A DNA stretch of 64,000 bases from positions 32,364,118 to 32,428,117 of the forward strand of contig CM044959.1 in assembly GCA_024516035.1 (NCBI GenBank), read 5' to 3'. The notes under the pieces were generated by a model. That model was not told where the DNA came from, did not search any database, and saw only the letters and a list, made by a program, of their open reading frames with translations. Shown here piece by piece: positions 1-10,777 of this stretch. Source of the DNA: Bactericera cockerelli. Its lineage: Eukaryota > Arthropoda > Insecta > Hemiptera > Triozidae. Position 1 is the first letter of the stretch. Every line of letters begins with the position of its first letter. The position numbers were made by a program, and so were the translations under genes.

Positions 1-200
1 CATGATGTTAGAATAACATATGTTAACATAGTGTGATTGACATGTTGTTCTAATATTATGTTGTACTGACACGTGTCAAATGGTGATATTGACATGTTGT
101 TCTAATATTATGTTGTACTGACACGTCTCAAATGGTGATATTGACATGTTGTTTTAACATGACGTTAGAATAACATGTGTTAACATAATGATATTATGTT
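1..200. repeat. Tandem and inverted repeat at the left edge
   Basis: Two copies of a roughly 61-bp unit containing GACATGTTGTTCTAATATTA and GTTGTACTGACACGT, flanked by GTTAGAATAACATATGTTAA and a near copy at about 161. Probably the end of a larger repeat cut by the window edge. Confidence 0.65.
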
Positions 201-211
201 ACTGTTTCTAT

Positions 212-470
212 TGAGGTCGGCATTGTTCAACCTCATGGTTGAAGTTGGCAGGGTGGACACGTTTTTTATGGCTGGATGCCCTTCCTAACGCCAACGATTC
301 TATTTGGTTTTAAACGTCCTGATCAGGACGGGGGTGATACCCTCCATTAGCTGGAAATCGTACCAGCTACCCTCATTAACCTTACCCAGCCTGGGTAGGG
401 CCAAAAATGCCCCAGCTTCACGTGTTTGGAGGGAACAGAATTTTCTTATAAAAGTCTGCTCCAACTGAGG
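212..470 (-). mobile_element. SINE family A, 5'-truncated copy
   Basis: On the minus strand it has the body shared with 15267, 21774 and 22440: CAGACTTTT, TTCTGTTCCCTCCAAACACG, CCTACCCAGGCTGGGT, AGCTGGTACGATT, then a GTCCTGATCAGGACG palindrome and an end AACCTCAACCATGAGGTTGA-like hairpin with AACAATGCCGACC. The tRNA-like head is absent. Confidence 0.75.
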
Positions 471-1119
471 AGAGCACAAATGAGAATTTTAGAGACACAC
501 TGTCTTGAAAAAAAGTTTCAAGACATTTTTTTTTCAAATCCGATTTAAGATTCAAAACAGATTTTTAAATGCCTTTATGAACCTTTTTCTTTCTTTATAG
601 CCGATTTTATCATCCAAGATTCACCCCGGATTCACTCGAACTCCGGATTGGCTCGACGAATCGGGTTTTATCATCTCCAATCTCTGATTCGCAGGTGATT
701 CGGAGCACTCAATTTGAGGAAGTAACCTTGATTCACGAATCAGTGATTCGAGGACCGATTGGCTTCCCAAAGAGAAAAAAATATTGAAAATACTATAGAA
801 TTTCTTCTTTGGAATTTTTAAATCGTAAACGAAGATAAAATGTTTATCTTTTTCAAAATTCAAATACTTGTTTATCTTCATGATATCTTTATTTTTTTGC
901 CCATTATTTAATTATCCTTGTCCTTGTTCTTCATAAACCTGTCATCTTATCCTGATGTGCTAAGTTTATAAAAGTTTTGTAATAAAGACTGAAATAAATT
1001 TGAATTATTCCTAAAAAAATACTTGAAAATTTTTCAAACTGGCCATTATCCCGCGATTGCTATTAAAATTAATTAATTAATTAATACTTATTTTTGTGAT
1101 ATTACATCTTAACCAAAAG

Positions 1120-1260
1120 GCCGAGAAGCGATTTGTGAGTAGTCACCGTTGCCCAATGATTTAGCGCTAGGCATTGCACGCATGGTGACCTTGGTTCGAT
1201 CCCCAGCGGGGCAGGAATTTTTCTGCTCTGTGCTTCACCTGTGCTTTTTCTGCTTGTGCT
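1120..1260 (+). mobile_element. SINE family B head (tRNA-like)
   Basis: Contains GTCACCGTTGCCCAATG, TAGGCATTGCACGCATGGTG and GGTTCGATCCCCAGC (B box). Related heads lie on the minus strand at 43134-43215 and 28688-28770. No cloverleaf good enough for a working tRNA. Confidence 0.6.
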
Positions 1261-1379
1261 TCACCACAATTTGAATTTCTAAGTCTATATGATATTTCCT
1301 GAAAACGAGCTAATCCCAGGAAGATAAAAGCTCATTCGGGAACATTCTGAATTTGTCCGAATCTCAGTTCCTACAAGAT

Positions 1380-1514
1380 TTAGGGCGTAATTAATAGACA
1401 ACATCAATAACTTAAGTCGTTGGTAAGTGTCGGTTTTCCCTATCTTACACAGTACGCAATCCGTGACTTAGCGCCACAGAGGTATTACAAAAACGTCTAT
1501 TAATTCCGCCCTTA
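1380..1514. mobile_element. Small inverted-repeat (MITE-like) element
   Basis: Left end TTAGGGCGTAATTAATAGAC and right end complementary in 18 of 20 positions (1495-1514). Length is about 135 bp with no ORF. Target duplication not evident. Confidence 0.55.
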
Positions 1515-1614
1515 GACTTTAAAACACATGTACTAAAACTTCTTGGTGACTCTGGGTATGAGTGCAGGTCCTATATCATCTCTCCACACCAGTATGTACA
1601 AACTCCTGCTGAAA

Positions 1615-1738
1615 ACCTCGCTGGCTGAAAGTACATGAAATGTATGGGAACTATGTTTTCCGTAACCTTACACTCTGCCGGGCTGTCTCTTTCTTTGTAT
1701 TGGCGTTCTTCACACCTCGGCCGAGGTGTTTGATAATA
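1615..1738 (+). repeat. Dispersed 120-bp repeat, copy 1
   Basis: Nearly identical to 29717-29837: CTGGCTGAAAGTACATGAAA, CTTACACTCTGCCGGGCTGT and the palindrome CACCTCGGCCGAGGTG near the end. Only a handful of differences over about 120 bases. No ORF or tRNA-like part. Nature unknown. Confidence 0.8.
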
Positions 1739-2333
1739 TTTAGAATTCTTAAACAGCTAGGTATGAGAATTATAATTATAATTCTAGTACACAACATTAA
1801 TGAAAACGTGATGGAAATACAGTGGACATAGGGCAGAAAAATTTCTTCCCTGCTGGGAATAAAACCGAGATCACCATCTGTCCCAATATCTTATTTTGAC
1901 CATAATTCCATCCCTGATAGTCACATTGAAACAGCATTCTTACTCATAAGGTAATTTATTATATCTTGCCCTGCTGAGAATTGAACCCAAGTCACACAAA
2001 ATGATCATTGATCAATATGAAACTTATGAAATGACCATGTGAACGACACAAAAAAAAAACGTTCAAAATGCTTTCAGAAATGTTAGCATTCAAAATGTAA
2101 AAAGTTAACAAAACAACATCGCAATTTTCGAAAAATCAGAGGCTTTTATGAGAGTTTTCGTATAATTGCGATGTTGCCGTAACGCCAATCATGATTCGCG
2201 AACTCGAGCTTGAATTTTCGTGATAAAACCCGATTGGTGGATTCGTGAACCCCATGCGCGGATATAGGGGGGGGCACGGGGGGCACGTGCCCCCCCAGAT
2301 TTTTTCGGTAAGCGGTGTTTCTCAAATTTCATT

Positions 2334-2760
2334 AGACCTAATCCCGTAAAAAAAAGATCTCAATGAGTTAGGGGGGCACGGGCCCCAAAATAATTCCCTA
2401 TTCTAAGACTAATCCCGTAAAAAAAAATCTCAATAAGTTAGGGGGGCACGGGACCCAAAATAATTCCAAATTCTTAGACTAATCCCGTAAAAGAAAAGAT
2501 CTCAATAAGTTAGGGGGGCGCGGGACCCAAAATAATTCCCAATTCTAAGACTAATCCCGTAAAAAAGGTCTCAATAAGTTAGGGGGGCACGGGACCCAAA
2601 ATAATTCCAAATTCTTAGACTAATCCCGTAAAAAAAAAATCTCAATAAGTTAGGGGGGCACAGGACCCAAAATAATTCCCAATTCTAAGACTAATCCCGT
2701 AAAAAAATCTCAATAAGTTAGGGGGCACGGGCCCCAAAATAATTCCCAATTCTAAGACCA
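2334..2760. repeat. Tandem repeat, unit about 70 bp, about 6 copies, G-rich
   Basis: Each unit has CTAATCCCGTAAAAAA, TCTCAATAAGTTAGGGGGGC, ACGGGACCC and AAAATAATTCC. Units vary in A-run length and by a few substitutions. Each carries a run of five to six G and a nearby GGG. It is wholly inside the 2252-3498 element. Confidence 0.85.
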
Positions 2761-3311
2761 ATAAGAAATAACTAAATAATAAAGTTGTCAAATCCACACA
2801 GATTGTCCGAGAAACCTGAATTTTACCTATAGGTATATTTTGATCAGGGAATATATCTCTAGGGTTCAGGTACACGGGTTAGTCGGGGTAAGGACAAAAA
2901 ATGGAAGGGTGACACAAAAAAATCACATTTTTCGACCGAATGACATTTTTTTTTCTCAAAATTTGTCGTGACGGCGCCACGGCGCGGCGGCGGCGTATCA
3001 ACTCAAAAAGAGAAAGTTTTAAGCAAGGGTTCAAGTTTTCATTTGAGATATCCGTCACGAAATTCTGATGAGCCGTTCTTGAGCAACGTTGAGTAAGGAC
3101 ATAAAATGAATGGGTAAACAAAAAGTATTTCCATTTTTTTGACCTGAATGCCATTTTTTCTCGAAATATGTCGCGACGAACTATCAACTCAAAGCGAGAG
3201 TGTTTTTGCAAGGGTTGGAGTCTTCATTTGACATATTGATCGCGAAATTCTGATGAGCCATTCCTGAGCTCCAGTAAGGACAAGAAATGGATGGGTGACA
3301 CGAAAAATATT

Positions 3312-3405
3312 GACATTTGTGTGGGTGTGTGTGTGTGTGGGTGTGTGTGTGTGGTGTGGTGTGTGGTGTGTGGTGTGTGGTGTGGTGTGGTGTGGGGTGT
3401 GTGTG
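3312..3405. repeat. GT-rich simple repeat
   Basis: Alternating GTGTG and GTGGT units. The apparent Cys/Val/Gly-rich and His/Thr/Pro-rich ORFs on the two strands here are artefacts of this tract. Confidence 0.9.
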
Positions 3406-3668
3406 TAATAGGCTTGCGAAGCGGCGGGTGCAACCCGCTAGTTAGGTATATTGTGCGATTGTGCCCCCCCAGTACAAGAGGGCTATATCCGCGCATGGTG
3501 AACCCTCGAGATTCGAGGGTGGTTGGCGAATCAGTGATTGGTGGAGTTGTGATAAACTCGGCTATTAGTCAGACCCAAAATCATTCATAAAATATACGGG
3601 TGTTAGATGCATCCAAAATGATAGTTAAGACGCATGACAAAGGCGCCTTTAACACTCTCGCGATCGGT

Positions 3669-4035
3669 TGTACCACCGGTGGTACAAACGTGTCTACACG
3701 GAATAGACCGGTTAGACCACCGATGGTACAAACGTGTCTATATGGAATGGACCGGTTAGGCCACCGGTAGTACAAACGTGTCTATACGGAACGGACCGGT
3801 TAGGTCACCGGTGGTACAAACGTGTCTATATGGAATTGACCGGTCTGGCCACCGGTGGTACAAACGTGTCTACACGGAATGGACCGGTTAGGCCACCGGT
3901 GGTACAAATGTGTCTACACGGAATGGACCGGTTAGGCCACCGGTGGTACAAATGTGTCTACATGAAATGGACCGGTTGAGCTATCGCTGGTACAAACGTA
4001 TCAACACGGAATGGACCGGTTGAGCTATCGGTGGC
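3669..4035. repeat. 44-bp satellite, about 8 copies
   Basis: The unit begins GGTACAAACGTGTCTACACG, continues GAATGGACCGGTTAGG and ends CCACCGGT. Starts fall every 44 bases from 3681. It includes the palindrome ACCGGTGGTAC-like core at each junction (CCACCGGTGG). Because 44 is not a multiple of three, the 81-residue ORF across it repeats only after three units. Confidence 0.9.
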
Positions 4036-4654
4036 CAACTGAGATCATTCATTTCAAGCCTGCTTGTACCACGAGTGGTACACCGTATCCGTATCTCATA
4101 AGATCAATGTATTATGCAAAACAAAACAAAATCTACTTAGGAGTAAAATCCGGTCCTACGCAGCGACCTACCCCCAGAGCACCACAGCGGTACTAAGGGG
4201 TGGAATGCGGAAAATTGCAGGTCCCCGGTCGCGAGTGTTAATTATAATAGTTGCCACAGAGTATAGAGCAGTTTTTCAGAATGATATTGCCTGGTCATTG
4301 GATCAATATTCAAAGTCATAACACAGTGACAAATTTTACATGATTGAATTGAAAACGAAAAGTTGCCCTCATGCAAAGGCAACACTGGGGTTTAGAAAAT
4401 TAATATAAAGTGGCAACACTGGTGATCATGTTGACTTGCAAAAAGCAACAGAACTGTCAAAATTCAAAATTTGACAGAAGTTAACATGTAGATATCACTT
4501 GTTACCTTTTGTGATATATGTGTTATCCATGTGTTATCATCTGTTTTTCGGTACCCGGTTCATCATTCCATGTTTTTCCGTTACAATCTTACAATACATA
4601 CAACTGTGCCTCGTCTCGTGTTGTGCTTGTTCGTTTCAATTTTTCAAATACAAA

Positions 4655-4829
4655 ATGTCAGCTTTTTACCACATTGTTCAATTAAATGATGGAATTCACA
4701 TCATTCCACAAAATTGGATCTCTAAAGACAAGACAGAAGCATACTGGCCTGAACATATCACTTCACTGCCTAAACTAAATCAAGCAGTGAAGAACTGCCA
4801 TAAAATAATTAAAATCAAGTGCTCATCAG
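4655..4829 (+). CDS. Exon 1 of a transposon-associated DUF4806-type protein
   Basis: ATG at 4655, 58 codons plus one base, donor CATCAG|GTAAGT. The protein starts MSAFYHIVQLNDGIHIIPQN and goes on WISKDKTEAYWP. This fits the N-terminal module (x-V/I-Q-x-x-D-x-x-x-x-[VI]-[VI]-P-x-x-W, then YWP) that precedes DUF4806 in many insect and cnidarian transposon-linked proteins. That is recognition from family memory, not a search. It splices in phase with two downstream exons (6095 or 6738). The stretch just upstream is open but has no convincing coding character. Confidence 0.5.
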
Positions 4830-5705
4830 GTAAGTTTTACTCTCATCTTTTTACAAATCCACATCAAATAGATTTTATGACACTTTGTCTTCTTTCCCTT
4901 CACCTTTTCTCAAAACAACTTGGGGTTGACATTTTTACTTTCTATTACCTATAAGGTATGAGAAAGTATTGTATTCAGTCACATTTTTACAAATTGAGCT
5001 GATAAAATTTCTGAGTTAGGTCCATCAATCATGATAGCATTGAGTGGCCATTCCAATTCTGATGAAAAAAATAACCTAACCAATTCTGATGAAAAAAATA
5101 GCCATTCCAATACTGATGAAAAAAAATAACTTAACCAATTCTAATGAAACTTCGACAGACTCTAATTCTAATTCGCCAGATTTGACAATTCTAATGAAAT
5201 TATTTTTTAAATGATCTAGGCCCTAAAATTTAAATATTTAAAATTACCATATTCACCCAAATAGAGGTGTTGTGTTTTGTTGAGTTTGAACAAAGGTCTT
5301 AGCTTAGGTTTTCCAGAGTGAAAATAGAAAAGCTCAAGTTTTTAGAATAATATTTCTTACATATGTACTTGGCCATCAATGTACAAATGATACTTTCTTA
5401 AGTTATGTCAAGCTAGGTTAAGATTTAGGTTAAAATGGCTTTTTGAGATAATAGCTGCAATATTTGTTCAGTCAAGCTCAAATTTTCAGAATGTCTCTTA
5501 CATCAGCCATCTATGTACAATTTCGAAATGACACTTTGTTAAGCCAGGTTGAACCATCTTAAGATTTCGGTTTAAATGGTTTTAGCTGCAATATTTGTCC
5601 TATCAAGCTTGAATTTTTAGAGTATGTTTATTACATGCTTGTGTACAATCTGAAGTGAGTCCCTGATTATTTTGATCATCTAGTATCACTTAACTCGTAT
5701 GAGAT

Positions 5706-5822
5706 GGCGTGCCCACCGGTGGGTCACATTTTTATGTCTTCATTAGAAGGTGTGCCCACCAGTGGGTCACATTTTTTTTTTCTTTCAATTTCCCTTGTAG
5801 CTTGACGCACCAGTGGGCACAG
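5706..5822. repeat. Three copies of a GTGCCCACCGGTGGGTCAC-type palindrome
   Basis: At about 5709, 5753 and 5806 (the last diverged). Each is palindromic around ACCGGT or ACCAGT. Spacing is about 44-53 bases. They lie between exons of the DUF4806-like locus. Confidence 0.6.
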
Positions 5823-6094
5823 ATAATTTTTGATTAATATATTTTTGTACTCGCCCATCCCAGAGGATAGTTTTTACCAGGTGGAATTTTGAAAATCAAT
5901 TCAGGTCAAAAGATATGACATTTTTACTGTAACCTCTCTTTTGTGATTTTCCTCATATAGGTCTTGAGTATTTTTTACCCATAAAGGTATTAAATTTGAA
6001 TTTTTGATATGAAAAATCTAGATATTCTTTACTTAAATTAACCAAATTAACTTACCATTCTTTCAGGTAACTCATTTTAGCTTCCAAGGTGCAG

Positions 6095-6222
6095 ATTCAG
6101 AGGGAGAACTTGTTCAAACTCTTTGCCGCATGTCTTTTACAGACAATTTTCTCACAACATTCTCATGGCTTGGATCTCACGGGGCAAAGAAAGCATTCAA
6201 GGATTTGCAAAGCTATTTTTGG
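6095..6222 (+). CDS. DUF4806-like exon (C-terminal domain), alternative or relic
   Basis: The frame encodes DSEGELVQTLCRMSFTDNF and then LTTFSWLGSHGAKKAFKDLQ, ending SYFW and TAA. The FT-x-x-[FL]-x-x-x-[FY]-x-W-x-G-x-x-G-K-K-x-F pattern is typical of DUF4806. An acceptor GGTGCAG|AT joins exon 1 in phase (giving Asp). A stronger-looking TTCTTTCAG lies 28 bases upstream but is out of phase. The reading ends in a stop, and a GGTAAGC donor there would also create a stop with the next exon. So this exon and the 6738 exon look mutually exclusive, or the locus is broken. Confidence 0.45.
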
Positions 6223-6737
6223 TAAGCATTGGAACAGTCAAGGATATGTAGCATATTTGTAAAGACAAAGCCCTCTAAGAACATTAGTGTTAATTAGAGC
6301 AATTTTAAATTAATAAAAAGGAACCAGGCAAATTATTGGGTAAACAATGAGGAATAATACTTATCTCTATAAGATGCTTCTCCAAGGTTCAAAAACTTGG
6401 AGAATTTTTATACCGTGCAGAGGTATTTTTGGGAAATGCACAAGTTCTTGTAAGTTTGGGTAATTAAGTATTAGGTATGATTGTATAATGTCTGTGTACA
6501 TTCTGCTTATATGTTTGTCTATTAGTCTGAATGTCTGTCCGTATGTATGTCTGTCATTACTCAATAATGTAACAGTACTTGTCTTTACAATTAAAATGCC
6601 ACCTAGTTAATATCCGTCAAGTAATTACATATGTGATATTTTCATTTGGCTATTAGTCTTAATTCCATGAATCATAAATGTATGCTTGTCATTACTGACC
6701 AATCTTGGTACTATATTTTATTCTTTATTTTTTTCAG

Positions 6738-6925
6738 ATGGAGTGCTTAAGTGCACACTATTCACTGTAACAAACACACGAATAATTGAAAAACCTATAA
6801 GGGTGTATACAAGCCAAGCAAAAAATAGAATTAAGTTCAAGAAAAGACGAGCATCAACTGCAAGTGAAACAGATTCTCCAGCAACACCTGCAACACCCAC
6901 CTCTTCCTTCTCAGATGCCTCGTGA
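6738..6925 (+). CDS. Terminal exon of the same locus (Ser/Thr/Pro-rich tail)
   Basis: Acceptor TTTTTTTCAG|ATGGAG. Joined to the exon ending at 4829 it restores a Gly-Asp-type junction (codon GAT) and gives a 120-residue product. The added residues are DGVLKCTLFTVTNTRIIEKP, then a basic patch (KNRIKFKKRR) and a tail rich in Ser, Thr, Pro and Ala. The basic patch could serve nuclear import or nucleic-acid binding. This is inferred. No homologue recognised for this exon alone. Confidence 0.45.
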
Positions 6926-7224
6926 ACTTGAAGTTTGTATAAGCTGTTTCATATTCTTCACTTACCTATGTAGAACATGAGTGTATAAAGGCAGATACTT
7001 ATTTGCTTTAACCCACTTATTGAGTTGAGTAAATTGAGATGAAGTCCAACTTACTTACAACATTTTACACAGATAAACATATTTACAATGCCTATGTTTT
7101 GTTTCCAAATAATATTTTTGAATGTTGTGTTTCACACATCTTAAACCAGCATATTTTGTCATCCCTCTGAATTAATATTGGTAATTTACAATTCAAAAAT
7201 GAACATTTACTGATCCTCATTAAA

Positions 7225-7569
7225 ATGCCTCGGGAGGGTTGTTCAAGTAGAACATCCCAATGGAAACGGTCAAAAGGTATCATCAAACATAAGGAAAACA
7301 AAACTAGACCATTTAATTTTAGAAGAAACATGCGTAATAAGTTAAAAAGAGAAATACAAAAAAAGAAAGGACACCCTGAAAATCAGAGCACCTTTAATTC
7401 AACATTAGATCACAATGCAACAGAAAATTTATCTGAAAATATTTGCAACACCATTAATTCATCAGTGATGGATAACAATTTTACAGTAAATGTTGTTGAA
7501 AATATTATTGACATCATTGATTCAACAATGATGAACAACAGTGCAACAGAAAATGTTTCACATTTATGA
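7225..7569 (+). pseudogene. N-terminal basic segment of a DNA-transposon transposase (remnant)
   Basis: Begins MPREGCSSRTSQWKRSKG and runs through a Lys/Arg-rich region (RRNMRNKLKREIQKKKG) into Asn/Thr-rich low-complexity sequence. The short Met-Pro-x start and basic block resemble the first exon of transposases that end in a DUF4218-like region. The frame ends at 7569, where the sequence switches to the next remnant in another frame. The central catalytic part is absent, so the element is internally deleted. Confidence 0.45.
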
Positions 7570-8131
7570 TGACTTTAAAAATTTTGGACCTTTGGATGGT
7601 TGTAGCTGCTTTTGTTTTGAAAATTTCATGCAAATTATTAAAAATAAAATCAGGAAACCAGAAAAACCTTTGGAACAGCTTTTAAATCGATATAGAGAGC
7701 AGCCTTTCAAATTCCATTATCAGAATGTTAAAGATCAGCCTAATCAGATACTCCTAACAAAACCTGTTAGTCAACAGCATACCACAAACAACACAAATTA
7801 AATAAGTCAGACTACATCTCAGTTCACTCAATTGAATATTCATGGATTTTCCTTAAGAACTTACACCACATCAAAAAAAAAAACATTTCCAAAGAAAAGG
7901 AAGTTGTACAAATTAATTCATGCTTTCAATTCTAATTCTGATCGAAAAATGGAAATATTTGGATATTCTTTTCAAACAACTGATTGGTTTAATAAACCGT
8001 GTAAATCTGGTTTACTTGGTATTTTCGAACTTGGAGAAATGTCCCCTAGTCTGAAAATATGGGGCACAGATGACGTAGACAAAAAATGTCTAATTCTATC
8101 AAAAAATGACATCACAGATTCCTCTTTCTAA
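7570..8131 (+). pseudogene. C-terminal part of a DUF4218-like transposase (broken)
   Basis: Reads YDDFKNFGPLDGCSCFCFEN, then FMQIIKNKIRKPEKPLEQL and NRYRE. This is the (D-D-x-K-x-[FY]-G-x-L-D-x-x-S-x-F-x-F-E-N) signature seen at the C-terminus of animal transposases of the DUF4218/CACTA-like type. TAA at 7799-7801 breaks the frame. The same frame then continues with FQTTDWFNKPCKSGLLGIFE and WGTDDVDKKCLILSK, matching the last conserved block (F-x-x-P-C-x-S-x-L-L-G-I, then W-x-x-D-D-[IV]-x-x-K-C). One nonsense codon and lack of the catalytic core show it is dead. The family assignment is from memory. Confidence 0.55.
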
Positions 8132-8149
8132 CTTAGACAATGGTTTAGG

Positions 8150-8990
8150 AAAATCAAATAAGTCTTAAATTAGACCTCAGTTATACTTCTCAAGTTTGCC
8201 TTGAAAAAGGTTTCTGAATTGATTTGGGAAATACATAAATAATAAAGATATCATATTTGTGTTAATCACAATGTGATGTCACAATTAATCAGACTTGCTT
8301 TACATAAATAATATTTTAGCCATCATTTTCATTTTAATGTTGTTATAATAATATGTTCAAGCATTATTTTAGTTATTTTATACCTGAATTGTATATATAT
8401 TTTTGTTCTTATCATTATTATTAGTAATATTATACCATTGATGGTGGGAAGTGAAATCATTTCAAAACAGATCAAATTAAAAATATCTTGATTTCCATTT
8501 TCTTTTTCTAAAGAGAGGAGAAATAAACCTGGATGGAACCTATAAACTTACCCGCGACATTTTGAAATTTCAACTATCATTTATGTCTTTTTTTTGTTTG
8601 TACTTTGAAACTTTCTTTAGAGGGATGAAATAGATCGAAAAGTGAAACTCTAGATTGGTTTTTTTGCTTTCTATATAAAATTCTGCACCAACATTTGACT
8701 TTTTTTAAAACCTGTTTTGTTTTTGTTTTTTGAAATTTGGTGCTATGTTAAGAGGAAAAAAAATATCCACCACTGGTAAATCAAAAGTTAGCTGTAGTTT
8801 TATTTTATTTCAAGGAAATCAAAAGAAAGTTATTCCCACCATTAAGCCGAATTATTTTTTTTTTTGAATCATTTTGTAAAATAAAACATACCTAGTGTGT
8901 GAAAGTGTATCATTAACAATGCTATAAAACAAAAAAGTTGTTGCTACACTGTGCAACAAAGATTTAGCCCAATGCCCAACTTTATTTTTA
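8150..8990. other. No gene seen; AT-rich 3' flank of the transposase remnant
   Basis: Rich in A and T runs, with no supported ORF on either strand. Confidence 0.6.
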
Positions 8991-8998
8991 TGTATAAT

Positions 8999-9034
8999 AC
9001 AGGGTGTCCCACCAAAGTTGGACACCCTGTATAT
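8999..9034. repeat. Short perfect hairpin ATACAGGGTGTCC
   Basis: A 13-base stem (ATACAGGGTGTCC and its complement) around a 10-base loop. ACAGGGTGTCC is a common end motif of arthropod repeats, so this may be two abutted element ends. Confidence 0.7.
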
Positions 9035-9239
9035 TCTAGGATAGGATTTCTTCTTTTGTATACTGAGTTGTAATGTGCAATCTGTTTTTGTTTCTTTCTT
9101 TTCATTGTATCCTAGATTTTTTAAAATGAAGATTTTCAATTATATGCATCTTGTCGGAATACTTTTTATTCCAGCCATGGTTTATTTTCTAATGTTTTTT
9201 TTTTTCTTTTCAAATTGCTCTTATCCAGTTTTCTTCCAG

Positions 9240-9640
9240 GTATGGGGTGCAATATGGATATAATTTGTATCCTAACAACATTTTTCCATCTGTGGAAGGG
9301 TTATATGGACGATACATGACATTGTAACAATAGCATTCCACCTATAGTAGGGTAATATAGATGTAACATGTCATTGTAACAACATTAATTCATCTGTTCC
9401 ATTTATAGAAGGGTAAAATGGATTTAATATGGTATTGTAACAACACTTATCCATATGTAGAAGGGTAATATGGAATTAACGTGCCATTGTAACAATAGTA
9501 TTCCACTTATTGTAGGGTAATATGGATGCAATATGGCATTTTATCATCAGTAGTCCATCTATGGAAAGGTGATGTGGATGATACATGACATGGTAACAAT
9601 AGTATTCCACCTATATAATTGTAGTTTGGATGTAATATGG
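9240..9640. repeat. Diverged tandem repeat, unit about 60 bp, about 6 copies
   Basis: Recurring phrases GGTAATATGGATGTAACATG, CATTGTAACAACA and CCATCTGTAGAAGGG. Each copy has substitutions and small indels. It lies just upstream of the RLE-type retrotransposon remnant. Confidence 0.75.
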
Positions 9641-9844
9641 ATAACACATAAATATCAGATAGTGTGTAATTGTTATTCAACTGTTCTCACCTTGTTATCT
9701 CAATGTAAAGGCATTGTGTAGCCAACATTTTAGTTTTGAAAACGCGAAAAGAGGGGAAATGATGTTGGACCAACATGGTTTTGTTTTTAATAACACATCA
9801 ATAACACCAAATAGGTGTTGCAATAATATATCAGTAACATATGA

Positions 9845-10777
9845 GTAACATATTGTTACCTTATTGTTTATGTTGGTCTAACAGATGGAAAACGTTCAAG
9901 TAACATTCAAAATTGCTGTCTGGGTTATGATGAATGGAATATCAAATTTCAGAAAACACCTGAAATTCAATCGAATCAGAAAAGCTGGGATGATAGTATT
10001 ATTGAAAAAATTGTTGAAAATGATTTAATTTTTTCTGCAAATGAAGATAAAGCCCGTTTCAAAGCTCTCCAAGAACCAGAATCAGGAGCATGGTTACAAG
10101 CGATTCCTTCCAAACAAGTTGGCACTTTTGTTGACAGTAAATCATTCCGGATATGTGTAGGACTGCGGCTAGGCTCTACCCTTTGTAGGCCACATCCTTG
10201 CATCTGCGGTGAAACTGTTGACGAAAGAGCCATCCATCCTTTGAGTTGCCAGAAAAGTACCGGAAGATTTCCTCGCCATGCTAGCTTGAATGACATAATA
10301 AAAAGAACCCTCACACTGATCGATATTCCTTGTCAGCTGGAACCACCGGGTTTATGTCCTGAAAATATATCTAGACCCGATGGAATTACAATCGTGCCAT
10401 GGTCCAACGGGCAGATTTTGGTATGGGATGCTACATGTAGCGATACCCTAGCACCCTCAAACCTTCCACTTACCAAAAGTAATGCTGGAGCAGCCGCAGA
10501 GAGAGCATGTGTAAATAAACATAGAAAATATCTGCATCTAGAACAACAGAATTACATTTTGAAAGCTTTTGCTATTGAAACAATGGGGCCAATGTGCAAA
10601 GAAGCTAAACAATGGCTAGAAGAACTAAAAAGATCAATTGTAAAAAAGACTGGAGACCCAAGATCGGGAAATTATTTGCTGCAACAAATAAGCCTTGCAG
10701 TTCAACGAGGCAATGCTGCAAGCGTTTTGGGCTGTCATCCTAAAGATGATCTTCTTAATAATGTTTTTTATGTTTAA
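9845..10777 (+). pseudogene. C-terminal region of an RLE-bearing non-LTR retrotransposon
   Basis: An open frame of 310 codons without an upstream Met start. It contains W-x-x-A-[IL]-P, then FRICVGLRLGSTLCRPHPC and ICGETVDE followed by H-x4-C. This is a zinc-knuckle-like C/H cluster. Next comes SRPDGITIVPWSNGQILVWD, then ATCSDTLAPS and, near the end, SLAVQRGNAASVLG. The RPD...WDAT order resembles the R/KPD and D residues of restriction-like endonucleases downstream of reverse transcriptase in early-branching LINEs. The reverse transcriptase itself is missing, so the copy is 5' truncated. The stop is followed by AATAAA about two bases on and an A-run at 10811. Confidence 0.6.

Larger units (their letters stand above)
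2252..3498. mobile_element. TIR element of 1.25 kb with 6-bp target duplication
   Basis: Ends are exact inverted repeats: CCATGCGCGGATATAG at 2252 and its complement ending at 3498. Both sides are flanked by TGAACC (2246-2251 and 3499-3504). No transposase ORF is present, so it is non-autonomous. Inside are a G-rich tandem array (2334-2760), two diverged copies of a segment around 2880 and 3080-3290 (both with the phrase GTAAGGACA.AAAATG), and a GT-rich tract. Confidence 0.75.

Noticed and set aside
3734..3979. 81-codon repetitive ORF
   Set aside because: Product of the 44-bp satellite. Open by chance of unit composition, with no start context.
3669..4035. CRISPR-like direct repeats
   Set aside because: Units are contiguous satellite copies without unique spacers, and the genome is eukaryotic.
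10241..10777. 178-codon stand-alone gene starting at the internal ATG
   Set aside because: The conserved protein similarity extends about 130 codons upstream of this ATG in the same frame.
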